Shown piece by piece: positions 1-5,556 of a stretch of DNA of 20,389 nt (the stretch's first letter is position 1; every line of letters starts with the position of its first letter). A program made the translations under genes and the position numbers. The notes under the pieces are model-generated. The model had not been told where the DNA came from and ran no database searches. It saw only the letters and a list, made by a program, of their open reading frames with translations. The stretch lies in IMG/VR virus record IMGVR_UViG_3300038425_000003, positions 1 through 20,389 of that record. One strand, given 5' to 3'. Source of the DNA: a virus.

Positions 1-161
1 ATGCCAGGCGCGTTGGTTGCGTAATCGGTTTGCGCTTGGGTGATGGTTGCGTTGCTCGCAGCCAGAGTCTCGTAGGCCGTCTGGTCCCACGATGCACATC
101 CCTTCGCGGCCATAAGCGGAATTGCCAGAAAAGCCAGTGTAAGGATTGCGATTCGTTTCAT
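1..161 (-). CDS. Lipoprotein-like protein, 3' partial
   Basis: ATG 161 follows GAGGAACC, and the frame runs off the left edge after 53 codons. The product starts MKRIAILTLAFLAIPLM, then AAKGCASWDQ. This is a signal sequence with a hydrophobic core and a Cys in a lipobox-like place, although Lys at -2 makes the box unusual. The mature part, ASWDQTAYETLAASNATITQ, resembles small lipoproteins with a 'CaSW.q.aY.tLaas.a.i..a' opening that I recall from phages and soil bacteria. Near putative holin genes, an outer-membrane lipoprotein could be an o-spanin, but the length and C-terminus are not visible, so I leave the function open. Confidence 0.6.
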   Translation of the reverse strand, partial: MKRIAILTLAFLAIPLMAAKGCASWDQTAYETLAASNATITQAQTDYATNAPG

Positions 162-288
162 GGTTCCTCTTTTCGGTTGAGTTGCGGGAGACTCTCGCCA
201 GTGAGCCTTTAATCAATTCGTCTTCGTAGACCGCCGCGATGCTTTTTTTGCAATCGCTACGATGCTGGACTGGGCCTGACCCGCAAGG

Positions 289-360
289 TTATTCTGCTGG
301 CGAAAAATCAACGTTGAACGCCTTACATCCGATGATGGCAAAGCGTTTCAGTTCGCTCAT
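289..360 (-). CDS. Micro-ORF, possibly a frameshifted small gene (23 aa before stop)
   Basis: ATG 360 follows the same CAG-TGA-GGCCGC ribosome site as the gene before it, so translation should start here. The peptide is MSELKRFAIIGCKAFNVDF followed by SPAE and TAA (291-289). At the five-T run (303-307) a one-base shift would instead read through RQQNNLAGQAQSSIVAIAKK and end at TGA 215-213, giving about 48 aa. Which version is real is unclear: a short gene, a frameshift mutation, a sequencing slip in the T run or +1 shifting are all possible. The function is unknown. If the long form is wrong, 162-288 is simply a 127-bp gap with nothing recognised. Confidence 0.35.
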   Translation of the reverse strand: MSELKRFAIIGCKAFNVDFSPAE

Positions 361-521
361 CGCGGCCTCACTGTTTGAAGTTGAATTGCACTAGGTAGCG
401 CAGCCAGCCAACCCAAACGCATTTACCATAGGCTTTCCCCCACGAAAAACCTATGAGCGGGGTAATGTAAAAACCCATGTCATCCTTACTGAAAACAAAT
501 CTTGTCATTGCGGCCTCACTG
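358..521 (-). repeat. Duplicated stop/ribosome-site junction (16 bp, two copies)
   Basis: CATTGCGGCCTCACTG at 506-521 and CATCGCGGCCTCACTG at 358-373 (plus strand) differ at one base. On the coding strand each copy reads CAG-TGA-GGCCGC-(A/G)ATG, so it contains the last sense codon, the stop, the GAGG ribosome site overlapping the stop, and the next ATG. The entry spans both copies and the gene between them. Confidence 0.7.
368..508 (-). CDS. Small aromatic-rich phage protein (46 aa)
   Basis: ATG 508 is preceded by GTGAGG with five bases spacing; the longer open frame up to 637 is a shadow of the holin-like gene. The peptide starts MTRFVFSKDDMGFYITPLIG, continues FSWGKAYGKCVWVGWLRYLV and ends in QFNFKQ. 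The order 'F..I.D..G.Y.TP.IG.SW....G...W.GWL' is one I recognise from tiny proteins scattered in phage late accessory regions; their role is unknown. The many Trp/Tyr/Phe residues suggest a membrane-associated or beta-rich product. It has the same stop-plus-ribosome-site junction as the gene before it. Confidence 0.62.
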   Translation of the reverse strand: MTRFVFSKDDMGFYITPLIGFSWGKAYGKCVWVGWLRYLVQFNFKQ

Positions 522-740
522 CTTGTTGACAGCGGCCAGATCAGCGGCCTTGGCGTCATCGGTTGCCGCCTGCACCTGGGCAACGGTTGAATGGTTGTCA
601 AAATCCTTGGCGTAAAGGCCAAGCGCCAAAGGAACAAGGCATTGGAGGTATCCTTGCCACGTTCTCTCGCCGCTGTAGTTTGCCGCTGCCATCAGCAACG
701 CGCCGATAGCGCCGATGAGTGATGTTTTCCAGTTCTTCAT
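516..740 (-). CDS. Small two-segment membrane protein, holin-like (74 aa)
   Basis: The open frame reaches 779, but AGGAG is five bases before ATG 740 (MKNWKTSLIG), so this is the start. Two hydrophobic stretches are visible: SLIGAIGALLMAAANY (about 7-22) and YLQCLVPLALGLYAKD (about 29-44), then a polar, Ala/Asp-rich tail ending AAVNKQ. The pattern 'NWKT(S/T)L.G..gal ... G(L/I)...AKDf(D/N)' is common in small phage membrane proteins placed near lysis genes, often called putative holins. Lethality or pore formation is not shown by sequence. The TGA stop is part of a CAG-TGA-GGCCGC junction that is repeated at the end of the next gene. Confidence 0.7.
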   Translation of the reverse strand: MKNWKTSLIGAIGALLMAAANYSGERTWQGYLQCLVPLALGLYAKDFDNHSTVAQVQAATDDAKAADLAAVNKQ

Positions 741-748
741 GCTTGCTC

Positions 749-952
749 CTACTTGTGCAGGGATGCGCGGACGAAGCAATCCTTCGCCTCAAGCAGTTTA
801 CGGAGTCCTGCCGACAACTCCGGTCCGGTTTCATTGTTGTGGGGGATGGAATCCACCATGGATTCTGCGAGTTCGCCGAAAGGTTTGCTCACTACCTGCA
901 AATGCTCCGGAAGATGAGAATACTTGAAATACTTGAGAATCGGAAAAAGCAT
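749..952 (-). CDS. Conserved small helical phage protein (67 aa)
   Basis: The ATG at 952 has AAGGAG seven bases upstream. The sequence has a hydrophobic-aromatic start (MLFPILKYFKYSHLPEHLQ), then VVSKPFGELAESM, an acidic turn, and LRKLLEAKDCFVRA near the C-terminus. The phrase 'HLPxHLQxVSKPFxxLA....LRKLLEAKDxxVRA' recurs in small proteins of many tailed phages, usually among accessory or lysis-proximal genes, so I regard this as a real conserved family without a proven role. It should fold as a two-helix hairpin. The Acb2/Tad1-type hairpin of anti-defence sponges has a roughly similar layout, but I cannot show homology from sequence inspection. It ends with TAG 751-749, and the next start is only nine bases away. 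Confidence 0.78.
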   Translation of the reverse strand: MLFPILKYFKYSHLPEHLQVVSKPFGELAESMVDSIPHNNETGPELSAGLRKLLEAKDCFVRASLHK

Positions 953-953
953 T

Positions 954-1145
954 TTACCGCTCCTTGTCTGTGCGAATGAGGTTTCCCGCTTTTCCGACGC
1001 GATATTCCCGGTTGCCTATCTTCACATTCTTTCCGGGCTGATACACCAGCGCCGAAACAAAATCAGGCCGCGCCGCCTCTCGCGCAAAATCCTCTTCAGT
1101 GTAAGGCATGATTTGGTTGGTTCCATCTTCATACGAAACGTTCAT
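954..1145 (-). CDS. Small hypothetical phage protein (63 aa)
   Basis: I do not recognise the family. The open frame continues upstream through the tRNA-like element to 1382, but that part gives only the kind of translation produced by structural RNA. ATG 1145 has AGGAG eight bases upstream, so I start there. The product begins MNVSYEDGTNQIMPYTEEDF and contains a REAARPDFVSALVYQ helix region and a C-terminal beta hairpin rich in Lys/Arg/Gly (KIGNREYRVGKAGNL). It is close to neutral and soluble, with no membrane segment. The TAA at 956-954 is followed one base later by the next gene's ATG. It belongs to a run of tiny genes in the distal part of the late operon. Confidence 0.65.
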   Translation of the reverse strand: MNVSYEDGTNQIMPYTEEDFAREAARPDFVSALVYQPGKNVKIGNREYRVGKAGNLIRTDKER

Positions 1146-1169
1146 TGTTCTTGCTCCTTTGCTTTGCGC

Positions 1170-1238
1170 GTGCCCGGGCAGGACTCGAACCTGCGACCTG
1201 ACCCGTAGACCCGCTCTATCCGACTGAGCTACCGGACC
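1170..1238 (-). tRNA. Degenerate tRNA-like element (tRNA-Arg-like, short anticodon region)
   Basis: Read 1238 to 1170, the strand shows a tRNA plan: acceptor GGTCCGG, TA, D stem GCTC (1229-1226)/GAGC (1216-1213) with an AGTCGGATA loop, and a T arm GCAGG-TTCGAGT-CCTGC (1194-1178) followed by CCGGGCA. Between the D and T arms are only 18 bases instead of about 23. The best anticodon stem (GGTCT/AGGTC, two wobbles) leaves loop ACGGGTC, with C rather than U before a putative GGG, and no variable loop. The core around CTACGG resembles tRNA-Arg genes. G1 faces A72. No CCA is encoded. The flanks TTTGCGCG/CGCGCAAA extend the acceptor helix. I consider it a tRNA relic or tRNA mimic rather than a working tRNA. 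Confidence 0.55.
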
Positions 1239-1249
1239 GCGCAAACTGT

Positions 1250-1273
1250 GCCGGAGCAAGTTGGCCCTCCGGC
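1250..1273 (-). ncRNA. Hairpin upstream of the tRNA-like element
   Basis: On the minus strand GCCGGAG (1273-1267) pairs exactly with CTCCGGC (1256-1250) around a ten-base loop. It lies in the 233-bp gap between the RHH gene and the 63-aa gene, just 5' of the tRNA-like element. No real T run follows, so a terminator is less likely than a structural RNA part or a processing signal. Confidence 0.45.
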
Positions 1274-1378
1274 TGGCCTGAGTGAGCAATAATCTGTCCT
1301 CACTCTGCTTATGTGGGGCGATTCGCACTGCTCTCTCTCGATGAATAGACCGTATTGCTTCCCATCGGTCTACCAAAC

Positions 1379-1537
1379 TCACTTCTTCCGTGCTTGTTTA
1401 TCGCGCATCTTCTGAATCTGCGCCATTTGAATCAGATCAAGCACATATTCACTTAGGCTGATATTTCGCAACGCCGCCTCTGATTTGAGTCCGCGCTTGA
1501 AGTTTTCATTCACGTTGACAATCTTCATTTCAGCCAT
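1379..1537 (-). CDS. Ribbon-helix-helix DNA-binding protein (52 aa)
   Basis: I translated this short frame by hand from ATG 1537 to TGA 1381-1379. The sequence has a beta strand MKIVNVNENF, then KRGLKSEAALRNISLSEYV with LDLI after it, and a basic C-terminus ending QARKK. The order 'strand - F-K-x-x-L-K-x-E-A - S-L-S-E-Y-V-x-x-L-I' is the ribbon-helix-helix fold of Arc/ParG/CopG-type regulators, with the polar residues of the strand expected to read the DNA major groove. Length is normal for such repressors. A perfect palindrome lies just upstream, suggesting self-regulation. It could act as a phage gene regulator or as the antidote part of a toxin pair, but no toxin-like gene is seen next to it. 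Confidence 0.72.
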   Translation of the reverse strand: MAEMKIVNVNENFKRGLKSEAALRNISLSEYVLDLIQMAQIQKMRDKQARKK

Positions 1538-1538
1538 A

Positions 1539-1561
1539 GGGGAATACTACCCCTATTCCCC
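1539..1561. promoter_or_regulatory. Perfect palindrome upstream of the RHH gene (candidate operator or RNA hairpin)
   Basis: GGGGAATA (1539-1546) and TATTCCCC (1554-1561) are exact inverted repeats separated by seven bases. They end two bases upstream of the ribbon-helix-helix gene's ATG at 1537 and overlap the proline-rich gene's stop. RHH proteins often repress their own promoters by binding such repeats. On the RNA, the same arms form an 8-bp hairpin whose loop holds GGGG, the only Shine-Dalgarno-like sequence near the start. Confidence 0.6.
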
Positions 1562-1684
1562 CGCGCTGTCAAGCGGTATTTCCGGCTCCGGCTCCGGCGC
1601 GGGGTCGAGGGTTACGGGCGCTTCGACTTCGCACGGAATTGGTTCGTTAGGCGGAGGGCTTCCAGGTGGCGGCATGGGTTCCAT
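1553..1684 (-). CDS. Proline-rich micro-protein (43 aa)
   Basis: An open frame runs from ATG 1684 (with a GTG directly before it at 1687) to TAG 1555-1553. A good AGGAG (1699-1695) overlaps the preceding gene's stop, seven bases before the GTG and ten before the ATG. The peptide begins MEPMPPPGSPPPNEPIP and has a PAPEPEPEIP stretch; it is very rich in Pro and Glu and should be disordered. Because the ribosome site is clear and the spacing fits the operon, I regard it as a probable gene. Function is unknown, and a short Pro-rich ORF could be fortuitous. Confidence 0.5.
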   Translation of the reverse strand: MEPMPPPGSPPPNEPIPCEVEAPVTLDPAPEPEPEIPLDSAGE

Positions 1685-1699
1685 CACTATGATTCTCCT

Positions 1700-2122
1700 T
1701 TACCAGGATGTTCGAGAAATGTCTGAGATCGGCGAAGTCTTCTGCTTTTCAGCGAGTACTCCGCTTGGAACTGCTTTCGATTGCGGCTTAGGCGCATCAT
1801 TCTTCGCTGTTCCGGGTTCGGAGGGAAGAGTTGAGTGCGCAGGGTCGTTCACGTAGCAGCGGAACTGCACGCAAAGCACGGTGAGAATATCGTGATCAGC
1901 ATTGAGGGTCGCGCCGTGGACAGACAGCGTGTTTGTCACCGCCTCCAATCGCTTGCCCTGCTCATCCTGTGTCTTCACAAGGCTGTCGAGGGCGATTCCG
2001 GCATGGAAGAGACCTGCGGCTATCGCAAGACCCACGGTGAGGATTCCTGCATCCTCTTTGGCCTTTTTCCAGATATAGGAGCCGATCATTTTCATATCGA
2101 GATTCATTGTTTCACCGCTCAT
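1700..2122 (-). CDS. Single-span membrane protein with coiled segment (140 aa)
   Basis: I do not recognise a named family. I start at ATG 2122 because GAGGG lies seven bases upstream; GTG 2125 and ATG 2107 are alternatives. The protein has a short cationic N-terminus (MKMIGSYIWKKAKEDAG), one hydrophobic helix (ILTVGLAIAAGLFHAGIAL, about residues 28-47), then a charged helical stretch likely to coil (LVKTQDEQGKRLEAVTNTL) and a polar Pro/Lys/Ser-rich tail with two Cys in the middle (VLCVQFRCYV). This arrangement, a membrane anchor plus a coiled region in a small phage protein after the fibre genes, is compatible with a holin or a membrane-bound tail/lysis accessory protein. It is followed at once by a proline-rich micro-ORF. 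Confidence 0.65.
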   Translation of the reverse strand: MSGETMNLDMKMIGSYIWKKAKEDAGILTVGLAIAAGLFHAGIALDSLVKTQDEQGKRLEAVTNTLSVHGATLNADHDILTVLCVQFRCYVNDPAHSTLPSEPGTAKNDAPKPQSKAVPSGVLAEKQKTSPISDISRTSW

Positions 2123-2197
2123 CACTGTGCCCTCGTTCTTTCGCCTATGCTCCCGGCTGTTACTACCGGGCGGCGCTCGTGTTCCGCCTGCAAAGTC

Positions 2198-5100
2198 CTA
2201 CTGGCAACTATAGCTCCACCTATAGCTATTGCTAGCTGTCAGCGCAGCTCCGCCTACATTGATAACCCACCCGCTTGTGGTCGGCGCAGACACCCACACC
2301 ACTGACCCAGCCGGAACTATCGTCGTAGCACTAGCGGGAGTCAGGCTGCACTGAATAGGGGCAGTCGCCACGCTAGGGTTGAAAGAAATGGTAGTAAGAA
2401 TGCCTGTTGTCGTCCCCGTTCCTGTCACACACGTTAACGTTCCACTCATATTGACGCCGGTCATTGCCGTGCAAGTTGGACTGCTGCCAGCCGCGGCTCC
2501 AGGAGCCATCGTTGGCAGCGAGCCCGTGGGAATCACCTGAGTAAGATTCACCCCGCTTGTCCACGATGTGAAATCCACGTGTCCAAGTCCCGTTGAAGTT
2601 CCCGGAACGTATCCAAAATAGAGTGTTGCCGCTGGGTCTGCTCCCGATCCGAACTGCATGTATTGGTCATACCCCACACTCACGCCAACTCCGCCATGGT
2701 TCACGCTGCCATAGCCATAGAGCCGCGTCCCAGCGATGTTTGCGCCGCTAGTCCATATGGTTGCAGGTATGAGCGAGAGGTTGTGTGGCCAGCTCTCGCC
2801 GTTGTTCGCCACGCCATAACACGCAGAAGAAAAATAGTCGCAGTATTTTAGTACCCAATACCCTGAAGTTTGGGTTTGATTGTTCGCTGTGACCGGTGTT
2901 TCCACGGCTGCCGTACCGGTCACGTTGAACGCGCCGAGTGAGGTGCTTGCCGTACCGGCGGATGAATCAGTAATACTAAAGAAGTTGCCTAACGCCGTGC
3001 TGCTGCTGGTGACCTGGCTCATGACGCTGGCAAGGTTGGGCCCAAGTCCATAAACCCCCGTCGCGGTTTGCAGACATTGCTGCACGCTGTCCGCGCCTGT
3101 GACAGGAGTTATGTTGTAAACAGCCGTCCTATTCCACTGACTGCACGTGGGTGCAAAAGTGACGTTAAATGTTGCGGGCAATACGTAGGCTCCGTTTGAC
3201 AATTGAGCCATTGCGTTGTATGTCTGATTTGTCGAGTTTGTATACTGTGCCCCAGTAAATGTTATGTTGGCATTCGTCGCATTGCTTGAGGCGGCTGGTA
3301 TCGTGCTTTGTGTGGGGTTCGCGGTCAACAGTCTCGCATTCCCCACGCCTGACGATGTTCCGGTCACAGTTGTAGCCGTCGTGAGCTGGAAAGTAGTGCT
3401 TGAAAGCCCTGTTGCGGAGACAATGCCATAGGTTCCGTTGAGGTTCGCCGCAAGGCTTGTGAATCCCGACAGGTCAATCAAGTAACCCGCTGTCAGGTTG
3501 TTTGTGCCTGTATTGGTGAAAGACAGGACGCCCGGCCCCGTGCCCGTAAGCCCGGTAATGGCGATGTTGTTCGTCTCGTTTCCATTGCTCGTATAACTGA
3601 GCGCAGACGCTGGCACTGTGGCGATGGGCACCATGGATGATACTGTGGCGGTTGTTCCGCGCCAGACAGTGTACATGGGCGTCGCTCCGGCTACTGTGGT
3701 AAGCGGATACTGTGATGGAAAAGTGATCGTGATGTTCTGACCGGCAGATGGTGTGATTGCAGCGGCCGTCGAAGTAGTCATCTGGCAGAGGGGTATATTG
3801 GTTGTCGCCGCCAGACTTGGAATGCAGCTTCCAGACCCGGTGCCTTGCACAGCGAAATACCACGCTGTCGCGGTGTATCCAGAACCACTCCCCGATGCTG
3901 AAAGCGTAGGCGGGTTCGTTCCTACCGGGTGACCTTGCGGCTGGTCGATTGTCAACAGCGAGTAGCCTGTTGTCTGGAAGGGTGCTTGAGCGCCAGTGCC
4001 GGACCCGGCAGTTCCGTGATAGTGGACAACTGCCGTGCTGGAATCACTAAAAACATCTATCGGCGTTCCTTCCATGTCGCCAATGGTTACATCCGCATTG
4101 GCCACCGATCCGGCCACAGCGGTGTTGTTTCCAACCCGTACCCCGATGGTGCAGCCCGCCACGGCGTTAAACGCAAATGTGTTCCCTGCTCCAGTCCATA
4201 CGCGGAAGAATCCCGCGCCGGTTGCAGCACCGCTTGGATTACAGCTTCCGTTAAATATCCCATTCGATGAGTTTATGGTGCTAAAGTACGGTCCGCCGAT
4301 ATACGGAAGGCCCATTTCAATCGTATAAGAATTTGCGTTTGTCTTGCTGTTTCCAGCGCACCATACGCCCATTCCCACGGCGTTCGTCGTAGTTCCTGCT
4401 GTCGTGAGGCACTCCGCGAATCCTCCCAAGAAAACGCCGTCTAACTTGAAATAGTTGTTATTGTTTCCCCCGGTTGTACCGTTGGCCGAAAGAGCCACTC
4501 CAGAAGATAGGCCGGTAGAGCTAACAATGCGGATGTTGTGCAGCTCGACCCCTTCGCACGGGTTGCCGCCGCCAGTTCCGGATTGGCAATCAGCAATATC
4601 TGCGACAATTCCCGTCGTGGAAGATGTAGTATTACTGCCTGTAAAAATGGTTGTCGGCATATTGAACGTGTACTGCGATGATGTTGCCGAAGTCACATAC
4701 GCCTGGTAGCCATTCAGCGCCGCCATGTTATCACCGGGTGGAACATTGAATGAAACCAAATCAGCCAATTTTGCGTTGGCATTTCCAGTGAATGAATTTG
4801 TGGCCTGCACCGTGCAGACGTTAGACGCGCATACGTAGCTCGTATTCGATGCGTCCGGCATATTATTCATAATTTCCGTTACGCCCGTACCAGCCTGATT
4901 CGTTCCAATAACAGACCCGCTCAAAGAGAAGTTGTTATGCGTGAAGTGAATCGTGTGCGTAGCGAGACAGTAGTTATCATTCCCTTGCGAAGAGGAGGGC
5001 AGTATATAAGCCCCAAATCCGCCGTTTGTCACGGCGTTGATTGTTGCGGAATCGTCCGTCACCCCATCGCAAGCAATACCCGGAATAGGTAGCGGTCCTC

Positions 5101-5548
5101 CACCTGCTGTGTGCAGGTTATTCAGAGTTGTTTGGCCCGCGCTCACTGGAGAGAACGCTATCGCGCCGGACATCGTCCCACCTGTAGTAGGTAACCCAGA
5201 GCCCCCAGTGCAAGCGTTTATCGTGTACGATGTGCTGTTCCATGCGTAACAAACCGTAGGCAATCCATTATGTTCATCTTTAATCACAGCATTTGTGCAT
5301 CCGCCAGTAACTCCACTGATAGGATCGCTGCCAGTATAAGATGCAGGAATATCCACCACACTTTTTTCGCCAGATGCGCAGGCATCTGTCACCGCGCTCT
5401 GGATTGTCGGGTAAAACTGCAAGCCGCTTAGTGAACCCACATAGTAGGTCGAATTGATGCGCGGAGTGTTTATCGGCCCCTGATCTTGAGCCAAAGCGTA
5501 AGCAGCCGCAAATAAAAGAATCATCATTGCTAAAACGCGAAATTTCAT
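2198..5548 (-). CDS. Large beta-helix tailspike-like protein with N-terminal signal peptide (1116 aa)
   Basis: This is probably the main adsorption protein. Residues 1-20 are a textbook Sec signal: basic KFR, hydrophobic core AMMILLFAAAYA, and cleavage-like ALA-Q. Next come FYPTIQSAVTDACASG with VVDIPASYTG, and GIACDGVTDDSATINAV (158-173), the entry motif of pectate-lyase-3-type right-handed beta helices. TTGGTMSGAI (121-130) is a fibre-type motif. Residues ~200-530 are Gly/Asn/Thr-rich and repetitive, with many Cys. After ~550 come Ser/Thr-rich beta modules. The C-terminus has a compact Trp/Cys-containing domain (VVWVSAPTTSGWVINV..WSYSCQ). AGGGGG precedes the ATG. No catalytic residues can be assigned. 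A secreted host-derived spike is the alternative to a normal cytoplasmically assembled one. Confidence 0.78.
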   Translation of the reverse strand: MKFRVLAMMILLFAAAYALAQDQGPINTPRINSTYYVGSLSGLQFYPTIQSAVTDACASGEKSVVDIPASYTGSDPISGVTGGCTNAVIKDEHNGLPTVCYAWNSTSYTINACTGGSGLPTTGGTMSGAIAFSPVSAGQTTLNNLHTAGGGPLPIPGIACDGVTDDSATINAVTNGGFGAYILPSSSQGNDNYCLATHTIHFTHNNFSLSGSVIGTNQAGTGVTEIMNNMPDASNTSYVCASNVCTVQATNSFTGNANAKLADLVSFNVPPGDNMAALNGYQAYVTSATSSQYTFNMPTTIFTGSNTTSSTTGIVADIADCQSGTGGGNPCEGVELHNIRIVSSTGLSSGVALSANGTTGGNNNNYFKLDGVFLGGFAECLTTAGTTTNAVGMGVWCAGNSKTNANSYTIEMGLPYIGGPYFSTINSSNGIFNGSCNPSGAATGAGFFRVWTGAGNTFAFNAVAGCTIGVRVGNNTAVAGSVANADVTIGDMEGTPIDVFSDSSTAVVHYHGTAGSGTGAQAPFQTTGYSLLTIDQPQGHPVGTNPPTLSASGSGSGYTATAWYFAVQGTGSGSCIPSLAATTNIPLCQMTTSTAAAITPSAGQNITITFPSQYPLTTVAGATPMYTVWRGTTATVSSMVPIATVPASALSYTSNGNETNNIAITGLTGTGPGVLSFTNTGTNNLTAGYLIDLSGFTSLAANLNGTYGIVSATGLSSTTFQLTTATTVTGTSSGVGNARLLTANPTQSTIPAASSNATNANITFTGAQYTNSTNQTYNAMAQLSNGAYVLPATFNVTFAPTCSQWNRTAVYNITPVTGADSVQQCLQTATGVYGLGPNLASVMSQVTSSSTALGNFFSITDSSAGTASTSLGAFNVTGTAAVETPVTANNQTQTSGYWVLKYCDYFSSACYGVANNGESWPHNLSLIPATIWTSGANIAGTRLYGYGSVNHGGVGVSVGYDQYMQFGSGADPAATLYFGYVPGTSTGLGHVDFTSWTSGVNLTQVIPTGSLPTMAPGAAAGSSPTCTAMTGVNMSGTLTCVTGTGTTTGILTTISFNPSVATAPIQCSLTPASATTIVPAGSVVWVSAPTTSGWVINVGGAALTASNSYRWSYSCQ

Positions 5549-5556
5549 CTTTCCCC

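Noticed and set aside
236-257. Hairpin with a T7/A7 loop near 240
   Set aside because: The stem is short and bulged and the homopolymer is in the loop, not after the stem, so it is not a terminator.
1239-1382. Long minus-strand frame from 1382 through the tRNA-like region into the 63-aa gene
   Set aside because: Its middle translates as the AQSDRA/RVRSQVRVLPG type of peptide that arises when tRNA-like DNA is translated, and the downstream ATG at 1145 has a far better ribosome site.
1485-1856. Plus-strand frame of 123 aa
   Set aside because: It is antisense to the RHH, proline-rich and membrane protein genes, its Gly/Ser-rich sequence mirrors the Pro-rich codons, and it has no convincing ribosome site.
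2152-2170. CCCGG/CCGGG hairpin after the tailspike gene as a terminator
   Set aside because: Only five base pairs and no T run on the coding strand.
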